Origin: Melitaea cinxia
Lineage: Eukaryota; Arthropoda; Insecta; Lepidoptera; Nymphalidae
Length of the DNA stretch: 64,000 nt
NCBI RefSeq assembly: GCF_905220565.1
Contig: NC_059419.1
Span: 7,555,326 to 7,619,325, forward strand
Reading direction: 5' to 3'
A program made the position numbers and the translations under genes. Of this stretch, positions 12,601 to 24,600 are shown piece by piece. The notes under the pieces are model-generated. The model was not told the DNA's origin. It made no database searches and worked only from the letters and a program-made list of their open reading frames with translations. The first letter of the stretch is position 1. The number at the start of each line of letters is the position of its first letter.

Positions 12601-15600
12601 AAAAGGGATATTTGTTGTGTTTGTTATTGGTCATTTTGAGTTTCCGATATTTTAATTCTATTACTCTTGAAAATCATAGTATGATCAAGGAAGTAATTTT
12701 TTTTCTAAAATGAGGTGTTTCTATAAACTAAATTCATTGGATATGACAATTATCGAGAATCGAGTCGTACTCCTGTTTGCCGACCTAGTTGTATAAAAAA
12801 AATAACACTTACGTCGTGCATCAGAATAGTTGTTGGCACGATTACCGGCCACATGGCACTTAATCACCACCTATTCATCATGAATGCAACAGACAGCCCT
12901 CTTTGCAGGGGGCTGTCTTGCCGCTGAAGAAACAGCCGCCCACGTAATCCTGGAATGCGAGGGAGTGGCCGCACACCGGGCTACCATCCTTAAGGAAATA
13001 AGGACGCTCCGAGAAGCCTGTGAACGCCCCAGGAGGCTTCTGAGCTTCTGGAAGGAGCTGGGCTGGCTGAACTAGTCAGCCCACTTTTCACGCATAATGG
13101 ACCACCTTTGCGTCTAAATGCGGGAAACCGAGCCCGATACAATACACTTACGTCGTGATTGTGCTGCTTAGCGGCGATGTGCAGCGCGTTGTAGTGGTCG
13201 GCGGTGGGCGCGCGCACGTCGGCGCCGTGCTGCAGCAGCAGCTCGGCGATGTCGACGTTGCCGAGCCCGATACAATACACTTACGTCGTGATTGTGCTGC
13301 TTAGCGGCGATGTGCAGCGCGTTGTAGTGGTCGGCGGTGGGCGCGCGCACGTCGGCGCCGTGCTGCAGCAGCAGCTCGGCGATGTCGACGTTGCCGAGCC
13401 CGATACAATACACTTACGTCGTGATTGTGCTGCTTAGCGGCGATGTGCAGCGCGTTGTAGTGGTCGGCGGTGGGCGCGCGCACGTCGGCGCCGTGCTGCA
13501 GCAGCAGCTCGGCGATGTCGACGTTGCCGAGCCCGATACAATACACTTACGTCGTGATTGTGCTGCTTAGCGGCGATGTGCAGCGCGTTGTAGTGGTCGG
13601 CGGTGGGCGCGCGCACGTCGGCGCCGTGCTGCAGCAGCAGCTCGGCGATGTCGACGTTGCCGAGCCCGATACAATACACTTACGTCGTGATTGTGCTGCT
13701 TAGCGGCGATGTGCAGCGCGTTGTAGTGGTCGGCGGTGGGCGCGCGCACGTCGGCGCCGTGCTGCAGCAGCAGCTCGGCGATGTCGACGTTGCCGAGCCC
13801 GATACAATACACTTACGTCGTGATTGTGCTGCTTAGCGGCGATGTGCAGCGCGTTGTAGTGGTCGGCGGTGGGCGCGCGCACGTCGGCGCCGTGCTGCAG
13901 CAGCAGCTCGGCGATGTCGACGTTGCCGAGCCCGATACAATACACTTACGTCGTGATTGTGCTGCTTAGCGGCGATGTGCAGCGCGTTGTAGTGGTCGGC
14001 GGTGGGCGCGCGCACGTCGGCGCCGTGCTGCAGCAGCAGCTCGGCGATGTCGACGTTGCCGAGCCCGATACAATACACTTACGTCGTGATTGTGCTGCTT
14101 AGCGGCGATGTGCAGCGCGTTGTAGTGGTCGGCGGTGGGCGCGCGCACGTCGGCGCCGTGCTGCAGCAGCAGCTCGGCGATGTCGACGTTGCCGAGCCCG
14201 ATACAATACACTTACGTCGTGATTGTGCTGCTTAGCGGCGATGTGCAGCGCGTTGTAGTGGTCGGCGGTGGGCGCGCGCACGTCGGCGCCGTGCTGCAGC
14301 AGCAGCTCGGCGATGTCGACGTTGCCGAGCCGCGCCGCCACGTGCAGCGGCGTCTGCCGCTCGCGCGCCTTCGCGTCCACCGCCGCGCCGTTGCGGAGCA
14401 GGATGCGTATGATGTCTGTCTGTTGACACAAATGGGGCTTTCGTGAAAAATATTTTTGACCGCTTCGTTACGTAACTCGTTATGGTGCTAGTCTGTCTGG
14501 CTTCCCTTTCTCTCACGCTCTCTCACTCTAACCCACAGTGCTTGCCGTATTTCGACCAAACGCTTCCCCCTCACTCTAAGTTATCACTTCTGTTGGGCGT
14601 CCCGCGACGCACACACTTTTTTTATTACGTGACAACATCCACGGGCTCTTAGTTGCACTTGTCTTTATTGTACATCATGAAAATTTGGTTCATGTCATTG
14701 TTTTAGTATTCACATGCAGGAAAGTCACAGAGGGAGTAAGCTGGTGAGTGCGTGACAGGAGAGTTACGAAAAGTGTGATCAGGTGAGACGAACGGAGCAA
14801 AAGAGCATATTTTCTTTCTCTCTTTCTCTCCAGCCAGTTACGTTTTGTATATCTAAGATACAGTGCAGGATTATTGTGCGGGTCTATTGCTAAAGAAGAT
14901 TTACTTCAGTCGTGTGATCTAAGCACACTCGTATTTTTTAAATAATTCTTTATCTTTTTTTTTTTGACTACTAGAATTTAAGAGCCATTTCACAATTTTA
15001 CGCTCTCCAAGTTTAGGTAAATTTGGTCGCATCGCGCGAGTCGTACGAGCCGCGCGATCTTTGTGCTAGTAAGTAATAAAGATTAATAACTAAATATAAT
15101 AAAAATTAATAACTATGGTATAAAATGTTTTTTACATAATTAATTTGTTAAAAATTTCAAGTATGTTATATAACAACAGTCAATAAATTTAAAATAAAAA
15201 TAATAAATCAATTTTATGAAACAATTTTTTTAATTGATTTAGTTTTTTTCAGTTTACGAATGAATCTAATATTTACGATATAATAAAATAGCATTTTATT
15301 ATGCCCCAGAAAATCTGTGTATGAATGTGAGTTGCATGGTTTTGGATGAAAGTAGACCAACAAATTTTGGCCGTTTTAATTTTTTTTACCGACTTCCAAA
15401 AAAGGAGGGGATTCGACTGTATTTTTTTATGTATGTTACTTCAGAACTTTTGACTGGGTGGACCGATTTCGACAAAAAAATTTTAATCGAAAGGAAAGGC
15501 TTGAATTTATTTGAGATCTAACAACTACTTTTCAAGTTATATCTAATAATGCGTTTTTACTTGACTATTTTTTCGTCGACTTACGTTGTATTATAGCGCA

Positions 15601-18600
15601 TAACTTTTTACTGGGTGTACCGATTTTGATAATTCTTTTTTTGTTAGAAAGGAGATATCCCTAGTTTGAGATAGTGTTGTAGATAAAGAAACCAGGATCT
15701 GATGATAGGACCCTAGAGAAATCGAGGAAACTCTCGAAAATCCGCAATAACTTTTTACTGGGTGTACCGAATTAGATAATTTTTAATTTAATCATATATA
15801 TATAATCATATAAATTTTATCGAGATCTGATAACTACTTTTTGAGTAATCTTTGATAACGCGTAGTTACTTGATACTCGGCGATGTAATTGAATTCCCCC
15901 CCGGTTGTTGTCATGTACACCTGATAGCGATCGTTACTCATAGTAGGAAATACATCCGCCAACCCGCATTGGAGCAGCGTGGTGGATTAAGCTCTGATCC
16001 TTCTCCTACATGGAGATAGAGGCCTATACCCAACAGTGGGATATTACAGGCTGAAGCGAAGCGAGAACCCCCTCCTTTTTTTGAAGTCGGTTAAAAACAT
16101 GAACTATAAAATATATATATAATTCAATTTTTTTTTCCAATCTGTGTTGCTTTTATACTATCCGAAGGATCTTCGTTCCTACCTGGTGTCCCATGACACC
16201 ACATAATTTTTTTTTTTTGATAACGCGTATTTACTTGACTATTTTTTCGTCTACCTACGTTGGATTACTTGTCGATGTAATTGAAGTCGGTTTTTTTCGT
16301 TTGCGAGCAAATACAATTGTTTAACTCAATGACACCGACAAACATATTAATTAACAAATAACAAGACAAACAGATTGAAATGCCTATTTGTATGAGAAAA
16401 GAAAATTAAATTATACATTTGTTTACAGAAATTATCATTATATTATTTTACAGTCATTTTCGTAATATGTTTATTTTATTTATATTTTATTACGAAAGTA
16501 TCAAATACGGTTTATCCGCTATAACAACAGGCGCTTGGCGCGTGTGAGCGAAAGAGACGGCTGCGCAGAATTTGGCGTGGACCTTACCTCTAAGAGCGCT
16601 AGTGCCCGACTGAATTACTGGGCTTGATGCGTAGTAATATATACTATCTTTTTATTATTTAATATAAAATGTATTTAAAATGATTACATCTTTTAATTAA
16701 TTTTTTTTTGTATTCCTTAATGATGTAAGTTTACTTTGATGAAGATAGTTCGTTAAAATTTCTTAGTTTTCTAAGAAAAATATCGCTTTTAAAATTATAC
16801 TTATTTGGTAAATATTCGTAACTTTAATTTTTTTTTATCGATTAATAGAGATACAAATGGAATAAAACTCTGTTCTATTATTCGACAAAATTATATTCCA
16901 CATATTACGATATATTTTTTAAATGGTTTCAATGTAGAGGTTATTGAAAAGTAGGACTTCAAAGTATACATTGCGACCGTTTACCCAGGAAGGAGGCTGA
17001 TGAAAAGGTTAATTTTATACACATAATATAAATCAAAATTCTGACTATCGACTACAACAAAGGTTGCTCTATTATATTTCAAGAATATAGATTACATTAT
17101 TGCATCCAATACTGAGATTTACGACGTCAAAATATTACAATTTCGCGGATTGTTACTGATTTTTGTGAAATGGCTCTTAAGGCATTTTGCTTATATTTTC
17201 TAATATAGCACAAAATTTAAAAATTATACACATATTTCTTAACATTTTGTAGTTGATTTTCGTTATAACGTTTTTACTTTTTTATTATTTTACCTGGTTA
17301 GCTCTAGCTGCAAGATGTAGGGGAGTCTCGCCCCTGACAGTTGGTACGTCAGGGTTGGCCTCATGTTGCAAAAGATATATGACGATGTTCATACAACCCA
17401 TAAAGGATGCGACATGAAGTGGCGTCAGCCCTGACTCCGTTGTTGCTTGGATACCTGTTAAAAACAACAACAAAAATTAAATCACTGTACTCACTTATAG
17501 AATCATAAGGAGTTAAAAACGCACTGATAATAAAAGTATAGGTAATGTGAATCTAAAGGAGTAATGTAAGTAAATTAGCTTAGATTAATCCAAAACTATC
17601 ATTTAGATTCACCTTGAATTTGGAAAAGGCAATTATCGTAAAGAAACCTGCAGCTGTTGGATTGGCAACCTTTAAAGTATTTTTTCTTTTTTTACTTTTC
17701 ATTTTTTCTTTTTTTACTTTTCGTAGCTTTAGATTTTTTTTCGATGTTTTAGTTCATAATTGAGAACTTACTTGCTCCATATTTAAGGAGTAGTTCCACA
17801 ACCTTGATCCTGTTCTTCTTGCAGGCGATGTGTAGTGGTGTAAAGCCGTTTAAAGCGCGTGCATTAGCGTCTGCGTTTCTGTTTCAAAACATTTCTTATG
17901 TTAGGTATGATTAAAAACTTTCAAAGAATAATTCATTTAAATAATTTTTATCAACATTTCGAGTACAAAATGCTTTTTAACCAACTTCAAGAAAAGGAGG
18001 AGGTTACTCAATTCGACCGTCTATATATTTTTTCTTTTTTTATGTATGTTCAGGGATAACTCCGTCGCTTATGAACCGATTTTGATAATTCCTTTTTTGT
18101 TGAAAAGGAGATATCTCTAGTTTGGTACCATGATAAGGAAACCAGAATCTAATGATGAAATCCCAGAAAAATCGAGGGGAAACTCTCGAAAATCCGCATA
18201 ACTTTTTACTGGGTGTATCGATTTTGATGATTTTTAATTTAATCAAAAGCTGATGTTTATCATGTGGTCACATTTAAATTTCATCGAGATCTGATTAGAA
18301 CTTTTGGAGTAATCTTTGATAATGCGTATTTACTTGAATATTTTTTCGTCTACCTACGTTGTTTTACTTGTCAATATAATTGAAGTCGGTTTTTCTTCGT
18401 TTGCCTGCAAACACAATTATCCTTCTTACTTATTAAAAAAATGAGTGTGCTTTAGACCACATGACTGAAGTAAAACTTCTTTAGCTCCATCTATAGCACG
18501 GACGCGGAGCACGAAGAATTTCCTACAATGACCTTTTTGCCTACGGCCAGTGGTTCTCAAAATTTTTATATAAAGTACGAAGCTTTAAAAAATCAGTAGA

Positions 18601-21600
18601 GTTTAGAATTTGGGATGTCTTAGAACTCGTTTTTTGCACACTACACTAAATACTACTGCGCTGTCTGTCCGTGGATTGGTCTAGTCACAGAATAAAATAT
18701 TTTTAGTTTAATCATAGAAAAGAACTTATATACGAGTATATATACAATTTGGTGGTTATACTTTGTATAGGCAAAAAAATCTTAGATCTGTTGCTGTGTG
18801 AAAAAAGACACCAATAAACACACATTCGCATTAAATATAAGTATTGTTAACTTTTGAATTAAATTAAAAATATAAAACGATGAATCTTGTGACTTAAATT
18901 TGGTAAAAAATAAAAGTAAAAAGGTTGACAATCTGTGAATACGGCTGTCACTACACCTATGTGAGCGCAACGTTAATATGTTTATATGCGAGCGACAAAG
19001 ACAAAAGATGAGGGGTCAATGTACGAAATTCTTCGTGCTCCGCGTCCGTGCTATAACTTATATCTCCCTCTCGAGTTCCATTCGCCTCGCCCGATCACAC
19101 TTTTCGTCACACTTTCGTCACGCATTCACCAGCTTATACCGCAAGTCAAACGTTAAAAAAGTTTAACTTCAATGACTTTTTTAAATGTTACAAATACGTA
19201 ACAAGTAAGTTAGATATCGCAGTAGACAAAGGGCTAACACGTGCATTGTTTATCGAGTCAATCTCACCTGTCCAGGAGCAGTTTGGCAACTTTATCGTGT
19301 CCACAACGCTAAAGAAGTTTAACTTCAATTACTTTTTTAAATGTTACAAATACGTAACAAGTTAGGTATCGCAGTAGACAAAGGGCTAACACGCGCATTG
19401 TTTATCGAGTCAGTCTCACCTATCCAAGAGCAGTTTAGCAACTTTATCGTGTCCACAACGTTAAAGAAGTTTAACTTCAATTACTTTTTTAAATGTTACA
19501 AATACGTAAGAAGTAAGGTAGGTATCGCAGTAGACAAAGGGCTAACACGCGCATTGTTTATCGAGTCAGTCTCACCTGTCCAGGAGCAGTTTGGCAACTT
19601 TATCGTGTCCACAACGCTAAAGAAGTTTAACTTCAATTACTTTTTTAAATGTTACAAATACGTAACAAGTTAGGTATCGCAGTAGACAAAGGGCTAACAC
19701 GCGCATTGTTTATCGAGTCAGTCTCACCTGTCCAGGAGCAGTTTGGCAACTTTATCGTGTCCACAACACTAAAGAAGTTTAACTTCAATTACTTTTTTAA
19801 ATGTTACAAATACGTAACAAGTTAGGTATCGCAGTAGACAAAGGGCTAACACGCGCATTGTTTATCGAGTCAGTCTCACCGATCCAGGAGCTGTTTAGCA
19901 ACTTTAGCGTGTCCACGACGTTAAAGAAGTTTAACTTCAATTACATTTTTAAATGTTACAAATACGTAACAAAGTAAGTTAGGTATCGCAGTAGACAAAG
20001 GGCTAACACGCGCATTGTTTATCGAGTCAGTCTCACCGGTCCAGAAGCAGTTTGGCAACTTTAGCGTGCCCGCAGTGGGCAGCCACGTGCAGGGCGGTCA
20101 GGTAGTCCACGGTGACGTCATCGACGGGCGCTCGTCGCGACAGAAGAACCCGCGCTGCCTCGGAATGGTCTCCTTGCGCCGCCATATGAAGAGGCGCTAG
20201 TCCATTCTAGGAATGGTGTTTTTTATTAATGCCTTTTATATAAAAATATGCCTCGGAGAGCACGTTAAGCCGTCGGTCCCGGTTGTTATCATGTACACCT
20301 GATAGCGATCGTTACTCGTACATAGTAGGGAACATATCCGCCAACCCGCATTGGAGCAGCGTGGTGGATTAAGCTCTGATCCTTCTCCTACGTGGGGAAA
20401 GAGGCCTATGCCCAGTAGTGGGATGTTACAGGCTGAAGCGGCATATAAAAATACACTTACTACAACTATTACTTACAACAACTATTACTTACTACTTACT
20501 CTACAATTAGTACTTACTTTTCGATTGTAGTATTGTTTAGTTCGTTGGTAGTATTGTTAAATTAGTAACACAAAACTTTGTTTAACAAAAATTGTTTAAG
20601 CTTAGTGTAAATGTGTTTTTGTAACTATTGTTATAAAAAATGTATGAGACTGTTACTTGTGGACAATCCGAAGGGCTTTTGCAAGTAAATGTCGTGTAGT
20701 GTAATAAACGCTTTTCTTAATGTTACAAATAATTTAAGAAAAAAAATAATAGTTAGTAACTGTCTTTTATAGTAAGTAGTTTTGTAAGAATAAGTTTCTA
20801 AAAAACTTTATAAGCTGATTTATTTATTTATATAAGTAATTATAATAATTTAAATAAAGCCCTTTATTCTGGGATTAGAGATGATATACGCATTTGCATC
20901 ATTTATTACATATATAATGTCTCTAATCACAGTGTGCCTCTTTTCATAGGCCTCCTCTAATAATTAATTATGTTAGAAATCACTAAATTTATTGCTAAGT
21001 TCAAAACTCGAGCACGTCTTGACTAATTCGGGTAATTATTTCAAAGGCTTCTAATACTTTGTAGTGTGTTGTTTTCATGAAAAAATTTAAGTAAATTGCG
21101 CTGAAAGTATACAACAGAAATATTTCAATTCCTCGCGTTTGATAGTACTTAAGATAGGACAAAAAAATTCAAAAAGTGCTACAATGTATCCAAAATCTTC
21201 AAGATTAGTATGTTTTAAATGTTTTATATTTCGATTACCTACTTTAATGTTTCTTTTTAATTGGAAAACGGTGTAAAACAGCGCTAAGATAAAAATTAAA
21301 AGATTTATTAATGACGTAGATATATTACTCGAATTCATAATGTTTTAACAGCTTACATAAATGTATGTTTCATATATTTTCTCTACACTTAAAATTTATT
21401 TAACTGAGCATGAAGATAGATTGTACTAATTTATCAGCGCGAGTCTTTATTCCGTTTTACACATCTTTACATTTATCGCTTTGTCAGAACAGACAGCTTG
21501 AAATATTTTACACGTAATTCATGAATTGTAAATACTCAATTGTAAGTCACTTTTGTATTATTATTTAAGAGATCGTTTTTTCCATTTTTATCATTTCTGA

Positions 21601-24600
21601 AACGGTTTCAGAACACAAACTTAAATCTAATTAGAGCTTATTATTTGATCTCCTTTCTAATTTCCTTTATTTCTACATGTTCACTATTAATACATTTGTG
21701 GCATTTCTATTAATGTACAAGTTCATCAATGACCGTCAAAACTTATAAGTGGGTGCTATCTATTTTTCCTTTTTATGGCATATCTGTCCTTACCTTACTT
21801 TTGCTGGTAATAGGCGCGCCCCTGTCTAGTAGAGCTTCTACAACACGCTCGTGACCAGATCGCGCTGCACAGTGCAGTGGAGTGAGGCCGTCCCTAGTTC
21901 TAGCCTCCACATTAGCTCCACTATCACACAGTAGAGATACCATGTTCTCTTTACCTGATTAAAGATGAGAACATTTTATTTACGTAAAATCAAAAAATAT
22001 CGCTGAATTATTCAAACTAATCTACTTGGTAGTTTTTAGATACTATTCTATTATTCTTACTAATATTTTATTTTTACATATTTGAAAGATCTTGAAATTT
22101 ATGAATATTTCTTTTTGTACTGTAACTATTTTTCATTCGAATAGCAGTCTCCCAATACAGGAACAAAATGCTTAAAAAGAGGCATCAAGTGCTTTTTAAA
22201 CTATTTTTATGAAAATAAGTACATATTTTTAATGAGCATTTGTATTTAAAAGGTAGGTCAGGTAGAACCTAGTTATCTGCAGTGTACAAACTTGTAATAT
22301 AAATGCTGTTAGATTTAATCAAATATACGCTCCTTTTCAAATAGTTTTTATTAAGCACATAATAAGTAAGATAGACGAAATGTAATGAAATAAAGATAAA
22401 TTTTACCCACCCCATTTAGCAGCGACGTGTAATGGACAGATATTGTGCTTCGCAGCGCAATTGACGTCAGCACCTTTAGCCAGCAACAGTCGAGCGACGG
22501 ACTCGTTGCCGTAGTGGGCCGCGATGTGGAGCGGAGTGAATCCAGACTTTGATGTTACATCTGGGTTATGCTCATTCTAAAATATAAATTAATTTTTTAG
22601 TTTTTCGTAAAAAAAATTGTACCATTTGAATATAAAATTGTGGAAGTACATTTATAAGACTGTTCGCGATACAATATAAAATCATAAAAATTTGTAGAAA
22701 GAAATTTGTATGTAAAAAGATTGAAAATAACCGAAGAAATCCATCATATTTTGTTACTATCATTAGGTTATATTTTCTGGAATTCAAAATACCTCAAGCA
22801 ACAGGTTAGCAGCTTTCACATCATCCTTCTTAGCAGCTATGTGTAAAGCAGGCAGGCGGACCCTTCCTCGAGTGTCAGCTTCTAGAAGTACTGCTACAAC
22901 CTTCTCGTGACCTTGCTGCATTGCCACTGCGAGGGGTGTGAACCCATCCTAAGAAATAAAGAAGGTTAAATAAACAAGAACTATGTGCATTCCTTGTGGT
23001 ATTCCTTTGGTACAAACAAATATTATTAGCATCGTATTTGATGTTTCATTTTCAAAGCGATAATCCCAAACTACTTCATTTAACAAATTCGAGAATTTAT
23101 ATTAGCTATTACAGTAAACAGATTCTATCGTAAAGAGTAAAACAGTTGTATACGATAAGGCAGAAAAATCTATGAATTTTTCAAAAATCATTAATCATTA
23201 TTTACGCATTATCATTATTTTATAATAATTGTATTTTAAGATTTCCATTTTAGTTTCATTTATATAATACAAAACTTACCTCAGTGGCTAAGCTTTGGTT
23301 AGCTCCATTAGAAAGCAAGAACTTGACAACTCCGTCGTGGTTCTCCTGAGCTGCCATATATAAGGGTGTAAAGCCATTCTGAGATTGAATATTAACCTGC
23401 AACAAAGTATATATTTTATTTTTAAGTCAAGTGACAAACACGTGGATATTGAAAAGTACTCAGTAAACATTTGTCCAATAAAGGTTATTACGTCTGCACC
23501 CTTTTTACCTCTATGGTATGCTAATTTATTTACATAGGTAATAATATAAAATTCGCATTAAATGTACCGTGTTTTTATTCGTCCGGTATTATTGGACATG
23601 AAAAAGCTATAAAAGGAAGTGTTCGCAATAAACCGCATTCGTTATGATTGATGTTGAAACGCTTCAGTCCTGAAAGATTGAGGTCAACGACATTGTTTGC
23701 GATATATTTTGTACACCAACAGGACTTGACGGGTGTTGAAGATGTGCATTAATCCAATGTGCTTTAATTTCATAAGGTATCGATTGAAAAACAAAACTTG
23801 CAATTCAATTTGTGATATGACATTGGTATGAAATATCTGTTTTGATATTAAAATATCAAGACTATAAACGTTGTATAAAATTAAAGTTAGTTAAAAAATC
23901 TTAAGTAAATACTCTTTACTTTGTGATTGGCTTAATTATTAAAATATGTGAATTCAAAAACACCATTAATGTTTAATTTTAAATCAAATAATGTAGACAG
24001 TCTTAAATAAGTGGTAAGAAATATTAAAAAAAAAAATTGAAAAAATATTTGTTCTAATAATACTTACTTGAGCTCCATTCTGTACCAGTAGTTTGACAAC
24101 AGCTTCCTGACCAGCAAGGGAAGCAATGTGCAGAGCTGTATTGCCCTTTTTAGTCGCAGCATCGATTGCTGCACCACGATCTAGAAGTTCCCGTACAACT
24201 TCTACGTGCCCATCTTTAGAAGCAAGATGGATGGCATTCAAACCGTTCTGTAAAATAAATAGTTTTTACAATATTTTAAAAACTAACTGATCCGGCAGAT
24301 TTCATATAGCCATGTTTTTTTTTCGTGAATACCTTGCCCGTATAGGCGTAGTTCTTCGCAAGTCATGGGCTTTCATGTATTTTGACTATTCATTTATATT
24401 TTATATAGTTGTTTTTGAAATTAGAATAACCTAATCGTACTTTCTTTGAGTACCTATTCAAACAGGATTCTGATTCTGATCCGAACGAAAATTGTAAAAA
24501 TATGAGATGGATAAAAAAATACAATAAATTTTTTATTTGTTATAAAAATTAAACAAATAAAAATCTTCTCTATCATTACGATGAAGATCATAATAAAATT

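Larger units (their letters stand above)
14982..17176. mobile_element. TTAA-flanked DNA element (piggyBac-like MITE) with nested inserts
   Basis: Perfect 14-bp inverted ends GAGCCATTTCACAA (14982-14995) and TTGTGAAATGGCTC (17163-17176), each directly flanked by TTAA (14978-14981 and 17177-17180). TTAA duplication is characteristic of piggyBac-type transposition, although piggyBac ends usually start CCC. No transposase frame remains. Inside it carries an AACCGACTTC-family element, itself split by a SINE. Confidence 0.5.

Noticed and set aside
12884..13075. Plus-strand frame MQQTALFAGGCLAAEETAAH as a gene
   Set aside because: It is the frameshifted C-terminal end of a truncated non-LTR element.
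13168..14211. Series of identical 81-codon frames starting MYCIGLGNVDIAELLL
   Set aside because: Their starts lie in the intron part of the 133-bp units (ATG from CATAC-free copies of the unit border) and they read through a donor into the next unit; they are products of the array, not genes.
13204..14446. Plus-strand frames MGARTSAPCCSSSSAMS
   Set aside because: Antisense of ankyrin exon 11 copies; open only because the exon is GC-rich.
19341..20200. Plus-strand frames with LGIAVDKGLTRALFIESVSP repeats
   Set aside because: They follow the 152-156-bp array on the antisense strand; no start signal, no known protein.
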